From assembly GCF_011397115.1 (NCBI RefSeq), contig NZ_AP022822.1, positions 1,493,501-1,557,500 of the forward strand: a DNA stretch of 64,000 nt, given 5' to 3'. The position numbers and the translations under genes are program-made. Numbering within the stretch: the stretch's first letter is position 1; each line of letters begins with the position of its first letter. The stretch comes from Enterococcus saigonensis (GTDB lineage Bacteria > Bacillota > Bacilli > Lactobacillales > Enterococcaceae). Positions 8,336 to 17,539 of the stretch are shown in pieces. A model generated the notes under the pieces. That model searched no databases, was not told the origin of the DNA, and saw only the letters and a list, made by a program, of their open reading frames with translations.

Positions 8336-8414
8336 CTTTGCTAATTCAAGAAAAATCCAGTAGCTTTTTCTTGAATTAGCAAAGATTAACTCTAAGAAAA
8401 GGCCACTGGATTTT
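8336..8414 (-). terminator. Compound hairpin region after the glutamine-type ABC operon
   Basis: Two inverted repeats overlap here. CTTTGCTAATTCAAGAAAAA (8336-8355) pairs perfectly with 8364-8384. AAAATCCAGT (8352-8361) also pairs with ACTGGATTTT (8405-8414). The two stems share bases and exclude each other. On the leftward transcript the second gives a classical stem-plus-U terminator. Confidence 0.7.
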
Positions 8415-8419
8415 AAGAT

Positions 8420-9076
8420 TTAATAATTATATTGTCTTGTTTCCAAATATTTAGAAACTAAAGACAAAGCATAACAGACAATGAAATAAGCGATTGTCAT
8501 AGCTAAAAACATTGGTAAAACATAATTTTCATTTTGACCATAAATAATCTTTGCATTGTGTGTTAGTTCCGGTAACGAAATAATCACAGCAAGCGAAGTA
8601 TCTTTAATTAACGAAATTAACTGGCTGACAATTGCTGGAATCATTGATTTAAAAGCTTGAGGAACAACAATTGAGCGCATTGTCTCCACGTATGTTAATC
8701 CCGTCGATAACCCTGCTTCCATCTGACCTTTTGGTACGGCATTCAACCCCGCGCGAAAAACTTCAGAAAGCATTGCAGACTCAAAAATACTCAATGCCAC
8801 CACTGCTGACCAGAAAATATCAAAGCAGATACCAATTTGTGGTAAAGCAAAATACGTGAAGAAAATTATTAGTAATAGTGGTAAATTTCGAATAATATCA
8901 ACAACTACACCTAAAATTTTAGATAGAAAGGGAATATTACTAAAACGAATAACGCCGATAAAACCACCGATGATAAAACTAAAAATAATTGATAGCACTG
9001 AAACCTCGACAGTCACTCGTAAACCATCCATCAAAAAACGCATATTAACAAAAGAAAATGCATCAAAAAAGTTCAT
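8420..9076 (-). CDS. Amino-acid ABC transporter permease (glutamine/polar amino-acid type), second subunit
   Basis: The 218-residue membrane protein has about five transmembrane helices and the EAA-type loop EAGLSTGLTYVETMRSIVVPQAF, which contacts the ATPase. It belongs to the HisM/GlnP permease family that moves polar amino acids. It is the last gene of a leftward set ATPase - binding protein - permease 1 - permease 2, separated from permease 1 by 14 bases, so the two probably form a heterodimeric channel. The exact substrate (glutamine, glutamate or aspartate) cannot be told from the sequence. A complex hairpin follows. Confidence 0.88.
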   Translation of the reverse strand: MNFFDAFSFVNMRFLMDGLRVTVEVSVLSIIFSFIIGGFIGVIRFSNIPFLSKILGVVVDIIRNLPLLLIIFFTYFALPQIGICFDIFWSAVVALSIFESAMLSEVFRAGLNAVPKGQMEAGLSTGLTYVETMRSIVVPQAFKSMIPAIVSQLISLIKDTSLAVIISLPELTHNAKIIYGQNENYVLPMFLAMTIAYFIVCYALSLVSKYLETRQYNY

Positions 9077-9090
9077 TTAACCGCTCCTTT

Positions 9091-9738
9091 CTAGCCAGTT
9101 ATGGCCCATTTTTTCTCTAAATGATTCATCAAATAAGAAAGTGGCAATGTTAAAACCAAATAAAACAAAGCAACAATAATATAAGTGTCAAAAGTATTAA
9201 ACGTCGTACTAGCAATTAAGTCGCCTTGATACATTAAATCAAGACCAGCAACCATGGCTAAGACAGAAGAGTTTTTTACTAAATTGATAAACTGATTTCC
9301 TAATGGCGGCACCACAATCTTAAATGCTTGCGGTAGCACAATGTAACGCATTGTTTGACTATAAGTCAGTCCTTGCGAAAGTCCTGCTTCTGTCTGTCCT
9401 TTTGGCACAGTTTGAATTCCAGAACGCACTGTTTCTGCGATAAAAGCTGATGTATAAATAATTAGACCGATAGTTCCAGCTTGAAATCCGTCAATTTGCA
9501 CCCAGTATAAAGGAACTACAACAAAGAAAAACATTGCAATAATTAATAAGGGAATGTTACGGAAAAATTCAACATACGCCTGTGCCAAAAACTTTATTAA
9601 CCGGTTACTAGACAATTGTAAAATTGCCATTAATGTACCAATAATTAAGCTAAAGAAAAGGGCAATTATACTGGAATAGATTGTAAATTTGAACCCTTCA
9701 AAAAACATACCACTGTATTCTTGAAATAATGTCAGCAT
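9091..9738 (-). CDS. Amino-acid ABC transporter permease, first subunit
   Basis: The 215-residue protein resembles its neighbour in fold, with five hydrophobic segments and the loop EAGLSQGLTYSQTMRYIVLPQAF. The HisM/GlnP-type permease pair probably arose by duplication. ATG at 9738 follows AAAGGAGG. It lies 12 bases downstream of the binding-protein gene. Together with the binding lipoprotein and the ATPase it forms a complete polar amino-acid importer in the cytoplasmic membrane. Confidence 0.88.
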   Translation of the reverse strand: MLTLFQEYSGMFFEGFKFTIYSSIIALFFSLIIGTLMAILQLSSNRLIKFLAQAYVEFFRNIPLLIIAMFFFVVVPLYWVQIDGFQAGTIGLIIYTSAFIAETVRSGIQTVPKGQTEAGLSQGLTYSQTMRYIVLPQAFKIVVPPLGNQFINLVKNSSVLAMVAGLDLMYQGDLIASTTFNTFDTYIIVALFYLVLTLPLSYLMNHLEKKWAITG

Positions 9739-9750
9739 AACTGGCCTCCT

Positions 9751-10557
9751 TTATTTTACTTTCCCAGTATTATCATTTGGGAACCATTTATTATATATTT
9801 CATCATACGTACCATCTTGGTGCATTTCATCTAAGGCTTTATTTACTTCTTTTAAAAAGTTATCTTGCCCTTTATTAATGGCAATACCATATGGCTCTTG
9901 TGTAAACGTACTTCCGGTCAATTTATAGTTTTTATTCTCTGAAGCCATTCCTAATAAAATTGCATTATCAGTCGTCATAGCATCTCCTTGGCCAGACTGT
10001 AAAGCAGTAAAAGCTTCAGCATAATTTTCCAACTCTAAAATCTTAGCATCTGGTGCATGTTGCCGAATATTGACTGCAGAAGTTGATCCTTTAACGGCCA
10101 GAACAGTATCATTTCCTGTTAAACTATCAACATCGGTAATTTTACTATCCTTTGGTACTAACAGTGACTGACCAGCATCAAAATAAACTTGTGAAAAATT
10201 CACTTGTTTTTTTCTCTCTTCTGTAATGGTCATAGTCGCAATTATGGCATCGATATTTCCGTTTTTTAACAATGGAATTCGCGTCTTAGAAGTTACTTCA
10301 ACAAAAATTGCATTCCCATCACGACCAAGAATTTTTTCTGTAATGGCCCGCGCAATATCAATATCAAAACCTTTTACATCATTAGTTGTGACATCCATCA
10401 TGCCAAACAAACGGGTATCGTATTTTACGCCCCAAATGATTTGATTGTTTTCTTTACTAACTTTTGAAATATCTTGGTCTGCAACGCTTTTACCACAACC
10501 ACTTAGTAAAAACAGCACCGTTGCAAAACCAAATACAAATGAAAAGATTTTTTTCAT
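9751..10557 (-). CDS. Amino-acid ABC transporter substrate-binding lipoprotein
   Basis: The 268-residue product begins with a lipoprotein signal: MKKIFSFVFG, a hydrophobic core and lipobox LSGC with the lipidated Cys at position 21. The mature part is a type II solute-binding fold of the glutamine/polar amino-acid class: KGFDIDIARAITEKI, TITEERKKQVNFSQVYFDAG, LAVKGSTSAVNIR. It captures an amino acid outside the membrane and delivers it to the two permeases encoded downstream. The start ATG lies behind AGGAAAG. Ligand identity is inferred only at family level. Confidence 0.9.
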   Translation of the reverse strand: MKKIFSFVFGFATVLFLLSGCGKSVADQDISKVSKENNQIIWGVKYDTRLFGMMDVTTNDVKGFDIDIARAITEKILGRDGNAIFVEVTSKTRIPLLKNGNIDAIIATMTITEERKKQVNFSQVYFDAGQSLLVPKDSKITDVDSLTGNDTVLAVKGSTSAVNIRQHAPDAKILELENYAEAFTALQSGQGDAMTTDNAILLGMASENKNYKLTGSTFTQEPYGIAINKGQDNFLKEVNKALDEMHQDGTYDEIYNKWFPNDNTGKVK

Positions 10558-10623
10558 TCACTTTCCTCCGATCCTTACAATTGCAAAACAAAGCCAAGAA
10601 CAAGCTTAATGATTATTACTTTC

Positions 10624-11361
10624 TTAATGATTAATTACTTTACTAATAAATTGTTTTGCCCGATCTGTCTGTGGATTGTTAAAGAAATTCTCCACATCCC
10701 GACTTTCTTCTACCACTTCTCCGTCAGCCATAAAGACAACACGGTCAGCCACCTCTTTGGCAAAACCCATTTCATGAGTAACTACAATCATGGACATACC
10801 GTCTTTGGCAATCTTTTTCATTACGTTTAAAACATCTCCAATCATTTCAGGATCTAATGCTGAAGTTGGTTCATCAAACAAAAGCATTTGTGGTTGCATC
10901 GCTAGACCGCGAGCAATAGCAACCCGTTGTTGTTGACCGCCAGATAGCATAGAAGGATAAGAATCTTTTTTGTCTAGCATGCCTACACGATCTAACAAAC
11001 GCTCTGCTAAAGCAATTGCATCCTGTTCATTTTGTTTCAAAACTTTAATTGGAGCCAATGTAATATTTTCTAACACTGTTTTATTAGGATATAAGTTAAA
11101 GTGCTGAAACACCATCCCAATGTTTTTTCTAATCTCCGTTAATTTGATATTTTTACTGTAAAGATCCTGATCATTAATTAATAAATGACCGGAAGAAATG
11201 CTTTCCAAACCATTGATACAGCGTAACATCGTACTTTTACCGGATCCAGACGGTCCGATTACTACGACTACTTCCCCTTTTTCGAAATTTAAATTAATAT
11301 TTTTTAGCGCATGGAATTTACCGTAGTATTTTTCTACGTTTTGAAATTCGATCATAGACAT
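10624..11361 (-). CDS. glnQ: Amino-acid ABC transporter ATP-binding protein, GlnQ type
   Basis: I start at ATG 11361, 8 bases after AGGAG; an upstream in-frame GTG at 11370 overlaps the ribosome site. The 245-residue ATPase has Walker A GPSGSGKST, the Q-loop region GMVFQHFNLYPN, signature LSGGQQQRVAIARGLA, Walker B LLFDEPTSALDPE and the switch His in VTHEMGFA. It powers the importer encoded downstream. Being first in the operon it is preceded by a promoter with TTTACA (11440-11445), an 18-bp spacer and TATAAT (11416-11421). The gene symbol reflects the family, not a proven substrate. Confidence 0.9.
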   Translation of the reverse strand: MSMIEFQNVEKYYGKFHALKNINLNFEKGEVVVVIGPSGSGKSTMLRCINGLESISSGHLLINDQDLYSKNIKLTEIRKNIGMVFQHFNLYPNKTVLENITLAPIKVLKQNEQDAIALAERLLDRVGMLDKKDSYPSMLSGGQQQRVAIARGLAMQPQMLLFDEPTSALDPEMIGDVLNVMKKIAKDGMSMIVVTHEMGFAKEVADRVVFMADGEVVEESRDVENFFNNPQTDRAKQFISKVINH

Positions 11362-11415
11362 TGGCGTCACTCCTGTTTTAAGTTTAAAATTTATTGATCT
11401 TTTAGTTTAAGTAGT

Positions 11416-11445
11416 ATTATAAGCAAATTAAAAAACGTTTGTAAA
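11416..11445 (-). promoter_or_regulatory. Promoter of the amino-acid ABC operon
   Basis: Leftward TTTACA (11440-11445), 18-bp spacer, perfect TATAAT (11416-11421), about 55 bases before the ATPase start. Confidence 0.6.
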
Positions 11446-11631
11446 GTTTTTTTGCAAAAAAAAATAGAATTGACTAATTTTTCTGACAATAATATTAACG
11501 TAACTTGGCAGTTTTTTTAACATCAAAATGTTACTTGTGTGCGCTTTCTAAGATAAAGACTCTATTCGTTTGACCGCTCCTCATTTTCCCAGTTTTAAGC
11601 ATCAATTTCCAGTTATTTGCTTTTTTGTCAG

Positions 11632-11660
11632 TTGCCGGAAAGTTTAAAAAAAGGTACACT
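11632..11660 (+). promoter_or_regulatory. Promoter of trpS
   Basis: TTGCCG (11632-11637), 17-bp spacer, TACACT (11655-11660), 40 bases before the TTG start of trpS. No T-box sequence is visible in the ~340-base gap upstream; apart from the two divergent promoters I see nothing in it. Confidence 0.6.
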
Positions 11661-11700
11661 GACATATGTGAGAATAGAAATTAGAAAAAGGTGACGATTT

Positions 11701-12711
11701 TTGAAAAATACCATTTTAACAGGGGATCGCCCCACAGGACGACTACATTTAGGTCATTATGTCGGTTCGCTAAAAAAAAGAGTAGAAATGCAGGCAGATT
11801 CAAATAATGACCTTTACATTATGATTGCAGACATGCAAGCCTTAACGGATAACGCTAAAAATCCGGAAAAAGTATCTTCTAATGTTTTAGAAGTTGCCCT
11901 GGATTATTTGGCAGTTGGCTTAAATCCAAATAAATCAACCCTCTTTATTCAATCGCAAATCCCACAATTGGCAGAATTGACGATGTACTTTTTAAATCTC
12001 GTTTCAGTCGGTCGCGTTCGCCGCAATCCAACTGTTAAAAGCGAAATTGAACAAAAAAACTTTGGAGAAGGTGTGCCAACAGGATTTTTCATTTACCCAG
12101 TTTCTCAAGCAGCTGACATTACGGCTTTTAAAGCGAATCTGGTTCCTGTTGGAGAAGATCAAAAACCCATGTTGGAGCAAACACAAGAAATTGTCCACAG
12201 CTTTAACAATACGTATCGTCCTGTTTTAGTTGAACCAAAAGCAGTGTTACCACCCAAAGGAATGGGACGTTTACCAGGAATTGACGGGAATGGTAAAATG
12301 AGTAAATCTTTAGGTAACGGTATTTATATCGCAGATTCTGCTGATGTAGTCAAAAAAAAGGTCATGAGTATGTATACAGATCCTAATCACATTCACGTGG
12401 AAGATCCTGGCCAAGTTGAAGGGAACATGGTTTTTACTTATTTAGATGTCTTTGGTACAGATAAAAAGTACATTACTGAATTAAAGGAACACTATCGTCA
12501 TGGAGGGTTAGGCGATGTTAAAATCAAACGCTATTTGATTGATGTTTTGGAAGCTGAATTTGCCCCAATCCGCACCCGTCGTGAAGAATTGGCAAAAGAT
12601 CCTTCTGCGATTATGGAAATTTTAAATAAAGGTTCTAAACAAGCAGAAGCAGTTGCCGCCCAAACACTGGCTGAAGTAAAAAAAGCTATGGGCATCGCTT
12701 ATTTTAATTAA
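11701..12711 (+). CDS. trpS: Tryptophanyl-tRNA synthetase
   Basis: The 336-residue class I synthetase starts at TTG 11701 behind AAGGTG. The HIGH-type motif is PTGRLHLGHYVGSL near the N-terminus and the KMSKS loop is GKMSKSLGN near residue 200. It charges tRNA-Trp with tryptophan. It is a single gene with its own promoter and a strong terminator. Many Firmicutes trpS genes carry a T-box leader; none is visible here because the promoter leaves only about 40 bases of leader. Confidence 0.95.
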   Translation: MKNTILTGDRPTGRLHLGHYVGSLKKRVEMQADSNNDLYIMIADMQALTDNAKNPEKVSSNVLEVALDYLAVGLNPNKSTLFIQSQIPQLAELTMYFLNLVSVGRVRRNPTVKSEIEQKNFGEGVPTGFFIYPVSQAADITAFKANLVPVGEDQKPMLEQTQEIVHSFNNTYRPVLVEPKAVLPPKGMGRLPGIDGNGKMSKSLGNGIYIADSADVVKKKVMSMYTDPNHIHVEDPGQVEGNMVFTYLDVFGTDKKYITELKEHYRHGGLGDVKIKRYLIDVLEAEFAPIRTRREELAKDPSAIMEILNKGSKQAEAVAAQTLAEVKKAMGIAYFN

Positions 12712-12727
12712 CATAAAATTTAACTTG

Positions 12728-12787
12728 TAAGCTGTACTTTTTGTCACGCAGAAATATCTTCTCTGGTCAAAAAGTATGGCTTTTTTT
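12728..12787 (+). terminator. Terminator after trpS
   Basis: AAGCTGTACTTTTTG pairs with CAAAAAGTATGGCTT, followed by a T-run ending near 12787. Confidence 0.85.
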
Positions 12788-12894
12788 CTTTAGCAATCTC
12801 AAATTTAATTTTGCTGTGTTTTCAAAGACAAATCAGTTGTCAAATGTCTTTAGTGAGATTAAATTAAAGCAGTAAAGATTACGAGGTGATAAAA

Positions 12895-13563
12895 TTGAAG
12901 GATACAGATTATCCCTTGCATGAACGCTTAACTATTGGAGTTTTTTTGGCCGCATCAACTGGCGGATTAGACGCCTACACCTATCTTTTTCATGGTGAAG
13001 TTTTTGCTGGTTTGCAAACTGGGAATTTTATTTTGCTTGGTTTAAATTTGGGATGTGGCAATTTTAGGACTGCACTTCGATTTATCATACCAATTGGTGC
13101 CTTTTTTATCGGTAGTGTTGCCACGCGTTTTTTACAGCGTCAGCTAACAGATGAACCTTATTTGCGCAGACGAAAAAAAATAGTGTTGACCATTGAAATT
13201 TCTTTGATGCTAACAACTGCTCTTTTATCCCCTTACATTTCCCATAAACTAGCAAGTGCACTACTGTCTTTTGTCGCAGCAGCCCAGTTACAAGAATTTC
13301 GCAAGTTCCATGGTGAACCCTTTACCTCTTTAATGATGACAGGAAACTTACGTACTTTAGGAGAAAAGGCGTGGGATGCTTTTGTTCACTACGACATAAA
13401 AGCACGAACTAAATTTACAGACACTGCTATTGTTATTTTAAGTTTTATTTTCGGTGCGGTACTAACAAGTTTTTTTGGTAATATTTTTCATACAGCAACA
13501 ATTGTTCTATCCGCGGTTTTTTTGACAATTTCTCTGTTTATCCTCCATACAAAAAAGAATTAA
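12895..13563 (+). CDS. DUF1275 (YoaK family) integral membrane protein
   Basis: I choose TTG 12895, about 6 bases after GAGGTG; the GTG at 12886 is itself part of that ribosome site. The 222-residue protein is strongly hydrophobic with about six membrane segments and opens with the family pattern LAASTGGLDAYTYLFHGEVFAGLQTGNFILLG. The middle has LQEFRKFHGEPFTSLMMTGNLRTL, also typical of DUF1275. The function of the family is unknown; some members are described as possible transporters. It is a single gene between two terminators. Confidence 0.82.
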   Translation: MKDTDYPLHERLTIGVFLAASTGGLDAYTYLFHGEVFAGLQTGNFILLGLNLGCGNFRTALRFIIPIGAFFIGSVATRFLQRQLTDEPYLRRRKKIVLTIEISLMLTTALLSPYISHKLASALLSFVAAAQLQEFRKFHGEPFTSLMMTGNLRTLGEKAWDAFVHYDIKARTKFTDTAIVILSFIFGAVLTSFFGNIFHTATIVLSAVFLTISLFILHTKKN

Positions 13564-13619
13564 TATACCCTTACTTAATTTTATCTAACGAATGAAAGCA
13601 AGTGTAATTTTTAGAAATT

Positions 13620-13654
13620 AAAAGCCATTGCTCGTAATAGCAGCAATGGCTTTT
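13620..13654. terminator. Bidirectional terminator
   Basis: AAAAGCCATTGC (13620-13631) pairs with GCAATGGCTTTT (13643-13654) between the rightward DUF1275 gene and the leftward pheT. Confidence 0.88.
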
Positions 13655-13708
13655 AGTTTTTAAAGATAAGTAATCATTTCTTTAATTTACTGCAATTTTC
13701 GGACTAAA

Positions 13709-16126
13709 TTAACGTAATTCTGCGGCTAACTTCTCAGTCAAGTTTTTCGTAACTTTTTCCATCGCTTTGTTAATTTCTTCATCCGTTAAAGTTGCTTCTG
13801 TGTTTACAAAAGTTAAGCTATAAGCTAATGATTTATACCCCTCTTTAATATTGGTGCCTTGATAAACATCAAATAATGTAACTTCCTCTAAAAACTTACC
13901 TGCAGCTGTCTTAATCGCCGCCACAACGTCTTGGTTAGCAATTGCTTCTTTTACTACCATCGCAATATCACGAGTGACTGTCGGGAATTTAGAAATTGGT
14001 TGATAAACAAGTGGTGCCTTTTCAGCAGCTAACAACGCAACTAAATTCAACTCAGCTACAAAGGTTGCCCCAATATCATATGTTTTGGCAACTGTCGGGT
14101 GTATTTGACCAACAAAGCCAATCTTCTCTGAACCAAGGTAAATTTCAGCAGTTTGGCCTGGATGCATTTCTTTCATCGCTGTAGTTTTTTCAAAGGAAAC
14201 GTCTTTGACTCCAAAAGTAGCGAGTAATGTTTCGACAATTCCTTTTGCTAAAAAGAAATCAACTTTCTCCCCAGATTTATGCCAATCTTTTGTTTGCCAC
14301 AAACCAGATAATGCAAAGGCAACGTGATTTTCTTCTACCGGCAAATTTTTCAATGGATCGGTATCTTGATAAAAAACACGTCCAATTTCATATAACGCAA
14401 TCCGTTCATTCTTACGCGCAACATTGTAGGCAACATCATCTAACAAGCCACTAATTAAGTTCATTCGTAGAACAGCACGGTCTTCGGTCATGGGCCAATC
14501 TAAACGGGTAATATTACTTTGACGCATCATAAATTGACGTGATTTTTCTTCTGTTGTCAAGGCATAACTAATCGCCTCTGTTACACCAGCACCTTCTAAA
14601 ACGTTGCGTACTTCTCGCGTTTTTAATTGTTCTTTAGTTAAAGCTCCAGCGACAGTCTGTCCACTTGGCAAGGTACTTGGAATTTTATCGTAGCCATAAA
14701 TCCGTGCGACTTCTTCAATGATATCTGCCTCAATGTGAATATCCCAACGTCGTGGCGGAATTGTCACAGTAAAACGTTCATCACTTTCTATATAAGAGAA
14801 TTGTAATGCGTCAAAAACTTCGCCAACTTCTGGAACACTTAGATTCGTTCCTAATGCACGATTAATTTTTGCCAAGCTAATTTCTACTACTGCGTCTTTT
14901 ACTGGTATTGTTGAACCAATAACACTGCCATTTAAAACTGTTCCTCCAGCAAGTTTAGCTATTAATGCAGCCGCTGCGTCACATGCTTTAGTGATATCCC
15001 CTTTGTTAATTCCTTTTTCAAAACGAGCAGAAGATTCACTGCGTAAATTAAACTGTTTTGATGTTAGGCGAATTGACAATGGATCAAACAAAGCAGCTTC
15101 TAGTGCTACTGTGGTAGTCTCTGCTGTAATTTCAGAATCTAAACCACCCATTACTCCCGCTAAAGCTACTGGTTTTGTTCCGTTTGTAATCACAATATTT
15201 TCTTGGGTTAACTTTCGTTTTTCACCATCTAAAGTAACAAGAGTTTCTTCTTCATTAGCGCGACGAACCAAAATTTCTTGACTACCTAATTTAGCATAGT
15301 CAAAAGCATGCAAGGGTTGCCCGAATAATAATAAAATGTAGTTGGTAACATCAACAACATTATTAATTGGCCGAATACCTTCATTCATCAAGCGATTTTG
15401 CAACCATTGTGGAGATGGTGCTATTTTCACATTTTCAATAATCCGAATTTGATAAGCTGGTGCATCCTTTTCATCGGTGACGCGAACTTTTATTTTGTCA
15501 CTTGCAGCAGTATTACTTTCAACTAAATCTTCATTTTCAAATTGAGGTTTTTGATTATAAATAGCCCCCACTTCATAGGCTACTCCTCGCATGGATAAAG
15601 CATCTGCGCGATTTGGCGTAATAGATAATTCAATGATGCTATCATCTAAATCCAAATATGGAAAAACCGATTCTCCTACAACAGCATCTTGCGGCAGATA
15701 ATAAATACCATCTGCAAATTCTTTAGGAATTACATTTTCAGAAATTCCTAGTTCTTGTAAAGAACAAATCATCCCATTTGAAACTTCGCCACGCATTTTC
15801 CCTTTTTTGATTTTCACATTGCCGTCAATTCGGGCCCCTGGTAGTGCAACAATCACTTTAATTCCTTCTTTGACATTTGGTGCCCCACAAACAATTTGAG
15901 ACAACTCTTCTTCACCAATGTCCACCTGACAAATAGACAAGTGATCTGAATTAGGATGAGGAATGCATTTTTCTACTTTTCCTACGACAATTTTCTTTAA
16001 TCCTTCTGCTGGGACCTCAATACCTTCTACTTCAATGCCGGTTACAGACATTTTATCTCCTAATTCTTTGGGAGAAATTTGAGAAAGGTCTAAATATTCA
16101 TTTAACCATTTATAAGAAACTAACAT
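13709..16126 (-). CDS. pheT: Phenylalanyl-tRNA synthetase beta subunit
   Basis: The 805-residue protein has the full bacterial PheT layout: N-terminal EMAP-type tRNA-binding domain (about residues 40-150, with HPNSDHLSICQVDIG), B3/B4 editing domain (about 210-390), B5 domain, and a C-terminal ferredoxin-fold anticodon-binding domain (from about 710, KFPTVTRDIAMVV). With PheS it forms the (alpha beta)2 enzyme that charges tRNA-Phe, and it edits mis-charged Tyr. It begins 6 bases after pheS, with a GGAG site inside the pheS end. Both are controlled by the T-box upstream of pheS. Confidence 0.96.
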   Translation of the reverse strand: MLVSYKWLNEYLDLSQISPKELGDKMSVTGIEVEGIEVPAEGLKKIVVGKVEKCIPHPNSDHLSICQVDIGEEELSQIVCGAPNVKEGIKVIVALPGARIDGNVKIKKGKMRGEVSNGMICSLQELGISENVIPKEFADGIYYLPQDAVVGESVFPYLDLDDSIIELSITPNRADALSMRGVAYEVGAIYNQKPQFENEDLVESNTAASDKIKVRVTDEKDAPAYQIRIIENVKIAPSPQWLQNRLMNEGIRPINNVVDVTNYILLLFGQPLHAFDYAKLGSQEILVRRANEEETLVTLDGEKRKLTQENIVITNGTKPVALAGVMGGLDSEITAETTTVALEAALFDPLSIRLTSKQFNLRSESSARFEKGINKGDITKACDAAAALIAKLAGGTVLNGSVIGSTIPVKDAVVEISLAKINRALGTNLSVPEVGEVFDALQFSYIESDERFTVTIPPRRWDIHIEADIIEEVARIYGYDKIPSTLPSGQTVAGALTKEQLKTREVRNVLEGAGVTEAISYALTTEEKSRQFMMRQSNITRLDWPMTEDRAVLRMNLISGLLDDVAYNVARKNERIALYEIGRVFYQDTDPLKNLPVEENHVAFALSGLWQTKDWHKSGEKVDFFLAKGIVETLLATFGVKDVSFEKTTAMKEMHPGQTAEIYLGSEKIGFVGQIHPTVAKTYDIGATFVAELNLVALLAAEKAPLVYQPISKFPTVTRDIAMVVKEAIANQDVVAAIKTAAGKFLEEVTLFDVYQGTNIKEGYKSLAYSLTFVNTEATLTDEEINKAMEKVTKNLTEKLAAELR

Positions 16127-16132
16127 AAATTT

Positions 16133-17176
16133 TTACTCTCCTTTGAATTGACTTAAAAACCGCAAATCATTTTGATAGAAGTTCCGAATATCATTAACGC
16201 CATAACGTAACATTGCCACGCGGTCTGGTCCAATCCCAAAAGCAAAGCCCGAATATTCTTCTGGATCAATTCCAGACATTTTCAAGACATTAGGATGCAC
16301 CATACCTGCACCTAGAATTTCAATCCAGCCAGTGTATTTGCACACATTACAGCCAGCACCGTCGCATTTAAAACAGCTAACATCTACTTCAACAGAAGGT
16401 TCTGTAAAAGGAAAATAACTTGGGCGTAAACGTATTTTGCGATCTTCCCCAAACATTTTTTGCATCATTACTTCCAAAGTACCTTTTAAATCCCCCATCG
16501 TCACATGTTTATCAACAACTAAACCTTCAATTTGATGAAATTGATGACTGTGAGTAGCATCATCAGTATCGCGACGGAAAACTTTTCCCGGTGAAATCAT
16601 GCGCAATGGACCTTTTGAAAAATCATGTTTTTCCATTGTTCGAGCTTGAACAGGGGAAGTGTGGGTCCTAATTAAAATATCTTCAGAAATATAAAATGTA
16701 TCTTGCATATCTCGGGCAGGATGTTCTTTTGGTAAATTCATTCGTTCAAAGTTATAGTGATCACTTTCAACTTCATAACCTTCTACAACTTGATAGCCCA
16801 TACCAATAAAGATGTCTTCAATCTCTTCCATAATTTGTGTTAAAACATGGCGGTTTCCTTTTTGAACTTGTTGACCTGGTAATGTTACATCAATACTTTC
16901 TTTTGCCAAAGCAACAGTCAAGGCTTCATCTTCCAATAATTGTTTACGTGCTTCAATGGCTTGGGTTAGTTCGTCACGAATTTCATTTGCAAAACTACCA
17001 ACTTTTGGACGTTCTTCTATTGATAAATCTTTCATTCCGCGTAAAACTTCTGTAATTGGACCTTTTTTGCCCAATGTTTCTACTCGGATTTGATTTAACG
17101 CCTGTAAATCACTGACGTTATCAATTTTTTCCAAGGTTTCATTTTTCAATGATTCCAGTTTGGCTTGTAAAGACAT
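16133..17176 (-). CDS. pheS: Phenylalanyl-tRNA synthetase alpha subunit
   Basis: The 347-residue protein is a class II synthetase catalytic subunit. An N-terminal coiled-coil (about residues 1-90) precedes the core with GKVFRRDTDDATHSHQFHQIEG (motif 2 region) and the C-terminal motif 3 GFAFGIGPDRVAMLRYG. Start ATG lies behind AAGGAGG. The pheS leader contains a T-box riboswitch, so expression should rise when uncharged tRNA-Phe accumulates. pheS and pheT are translated from one transcript. Confidence 0.96.
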   Translation of the reverse strand: MSLQAKLESLKNETLEKIDNVSDLQALNQIRVETLGKKGPITEVLRGMKDLSIEERPKVGSFANEIRDELTQAIEARKQLLEDEALTVALAKESIDVTLPGQQVQKGNRHVLTQIMEEIEDIFIGMGYQVVEGYEVESDHYNFERMNLPKEHPARDMQDTFYISEDILIRTHTSPVQARTMEKHDFSKGPLRMISPGKVFRRDTDDATHSHQFHQIEGLVVDKHVTMGDLKGTLEVMMQKMFGEDRKIRLRPSYFPFTEPSVEVDVSCFKCDGAGCNVCKYTGWIEILGAGMVHPNVLKMSGIDPEEYSGFAFGIGPDRVAMLRYGVNDIRNFYQNDLRFLSQFKGE

Positions 17177-17267
17177 GCTTGTTCCTCCTTAATTAAAAAG
17201 TTCAACTATTTTTACATTGATAAATTTTATAGTTACAAATGTGATTGTTGAACTTTTGGCTTTAACA

Positions 17268-17505
17268 ATAAAAAAAGACCTCATTCCTTAAAGGAACGAG
17301 GTCTCGCGATACCATCCTAATTCGTCAAAAAATGACGCACTTAATTTTAATAACGATTGCTAGACAACCGGCTTAGCTCTCACTAAGCAAGCTAGGAAGT
17401 GAATTTCATTTTTCGATTGCGGTCCCTGCTTTCAGTCAGCGACAGGTATCCCTTTTTCCGAATCAGCCAAATTACTTGTTTCCATCATTGCTTTTTATCC
17501 AATTG
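17268..17505 (-). ncRNA. T-box riboswitch (phenylalanine) upstream of pheST
   Basis: On the leftward transcript the conserved T-box element reads GGATGGTATCGCGAG (17303-17317). It is followed by a terminator stem GACCTCGTTCCTT / AAGGAATGAGGTC and a T-run (17271-17303). The 5' part has a long Stem I with an AAGTA-like element near its base. TTC at 17401-17403 (read on the minus strand) is placed as a Phe specifier codon. Uncharged tRNA-Phe would pair with both the specifier and the T-box bulge and open the terminator. The T-box assignment is sure; the exact specifier position is my inference. Confidence 0.88.
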
Positions 17506-17510
17506 CATAT

Positions 17511-17539
17511 AGTGTACAAAACTTTTGGCTGAAAATCAA
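17511..17539 (-). promoter_or_regulatory. Promoter of the pheST T-box transcript
   Basis: Leftward TTGATT (17534-17539), 17-bp spacer, TACACT (17511-17516). The -35 overlaps the last codons of the HxlR-family gene. Confidence 0.6.

Noticed and set aside
11446..11631. T-box leader for trpS
   Set aside because: No T-box sequence, specifier stem or terminator is visible, and the promoter lies too close to the start codon.
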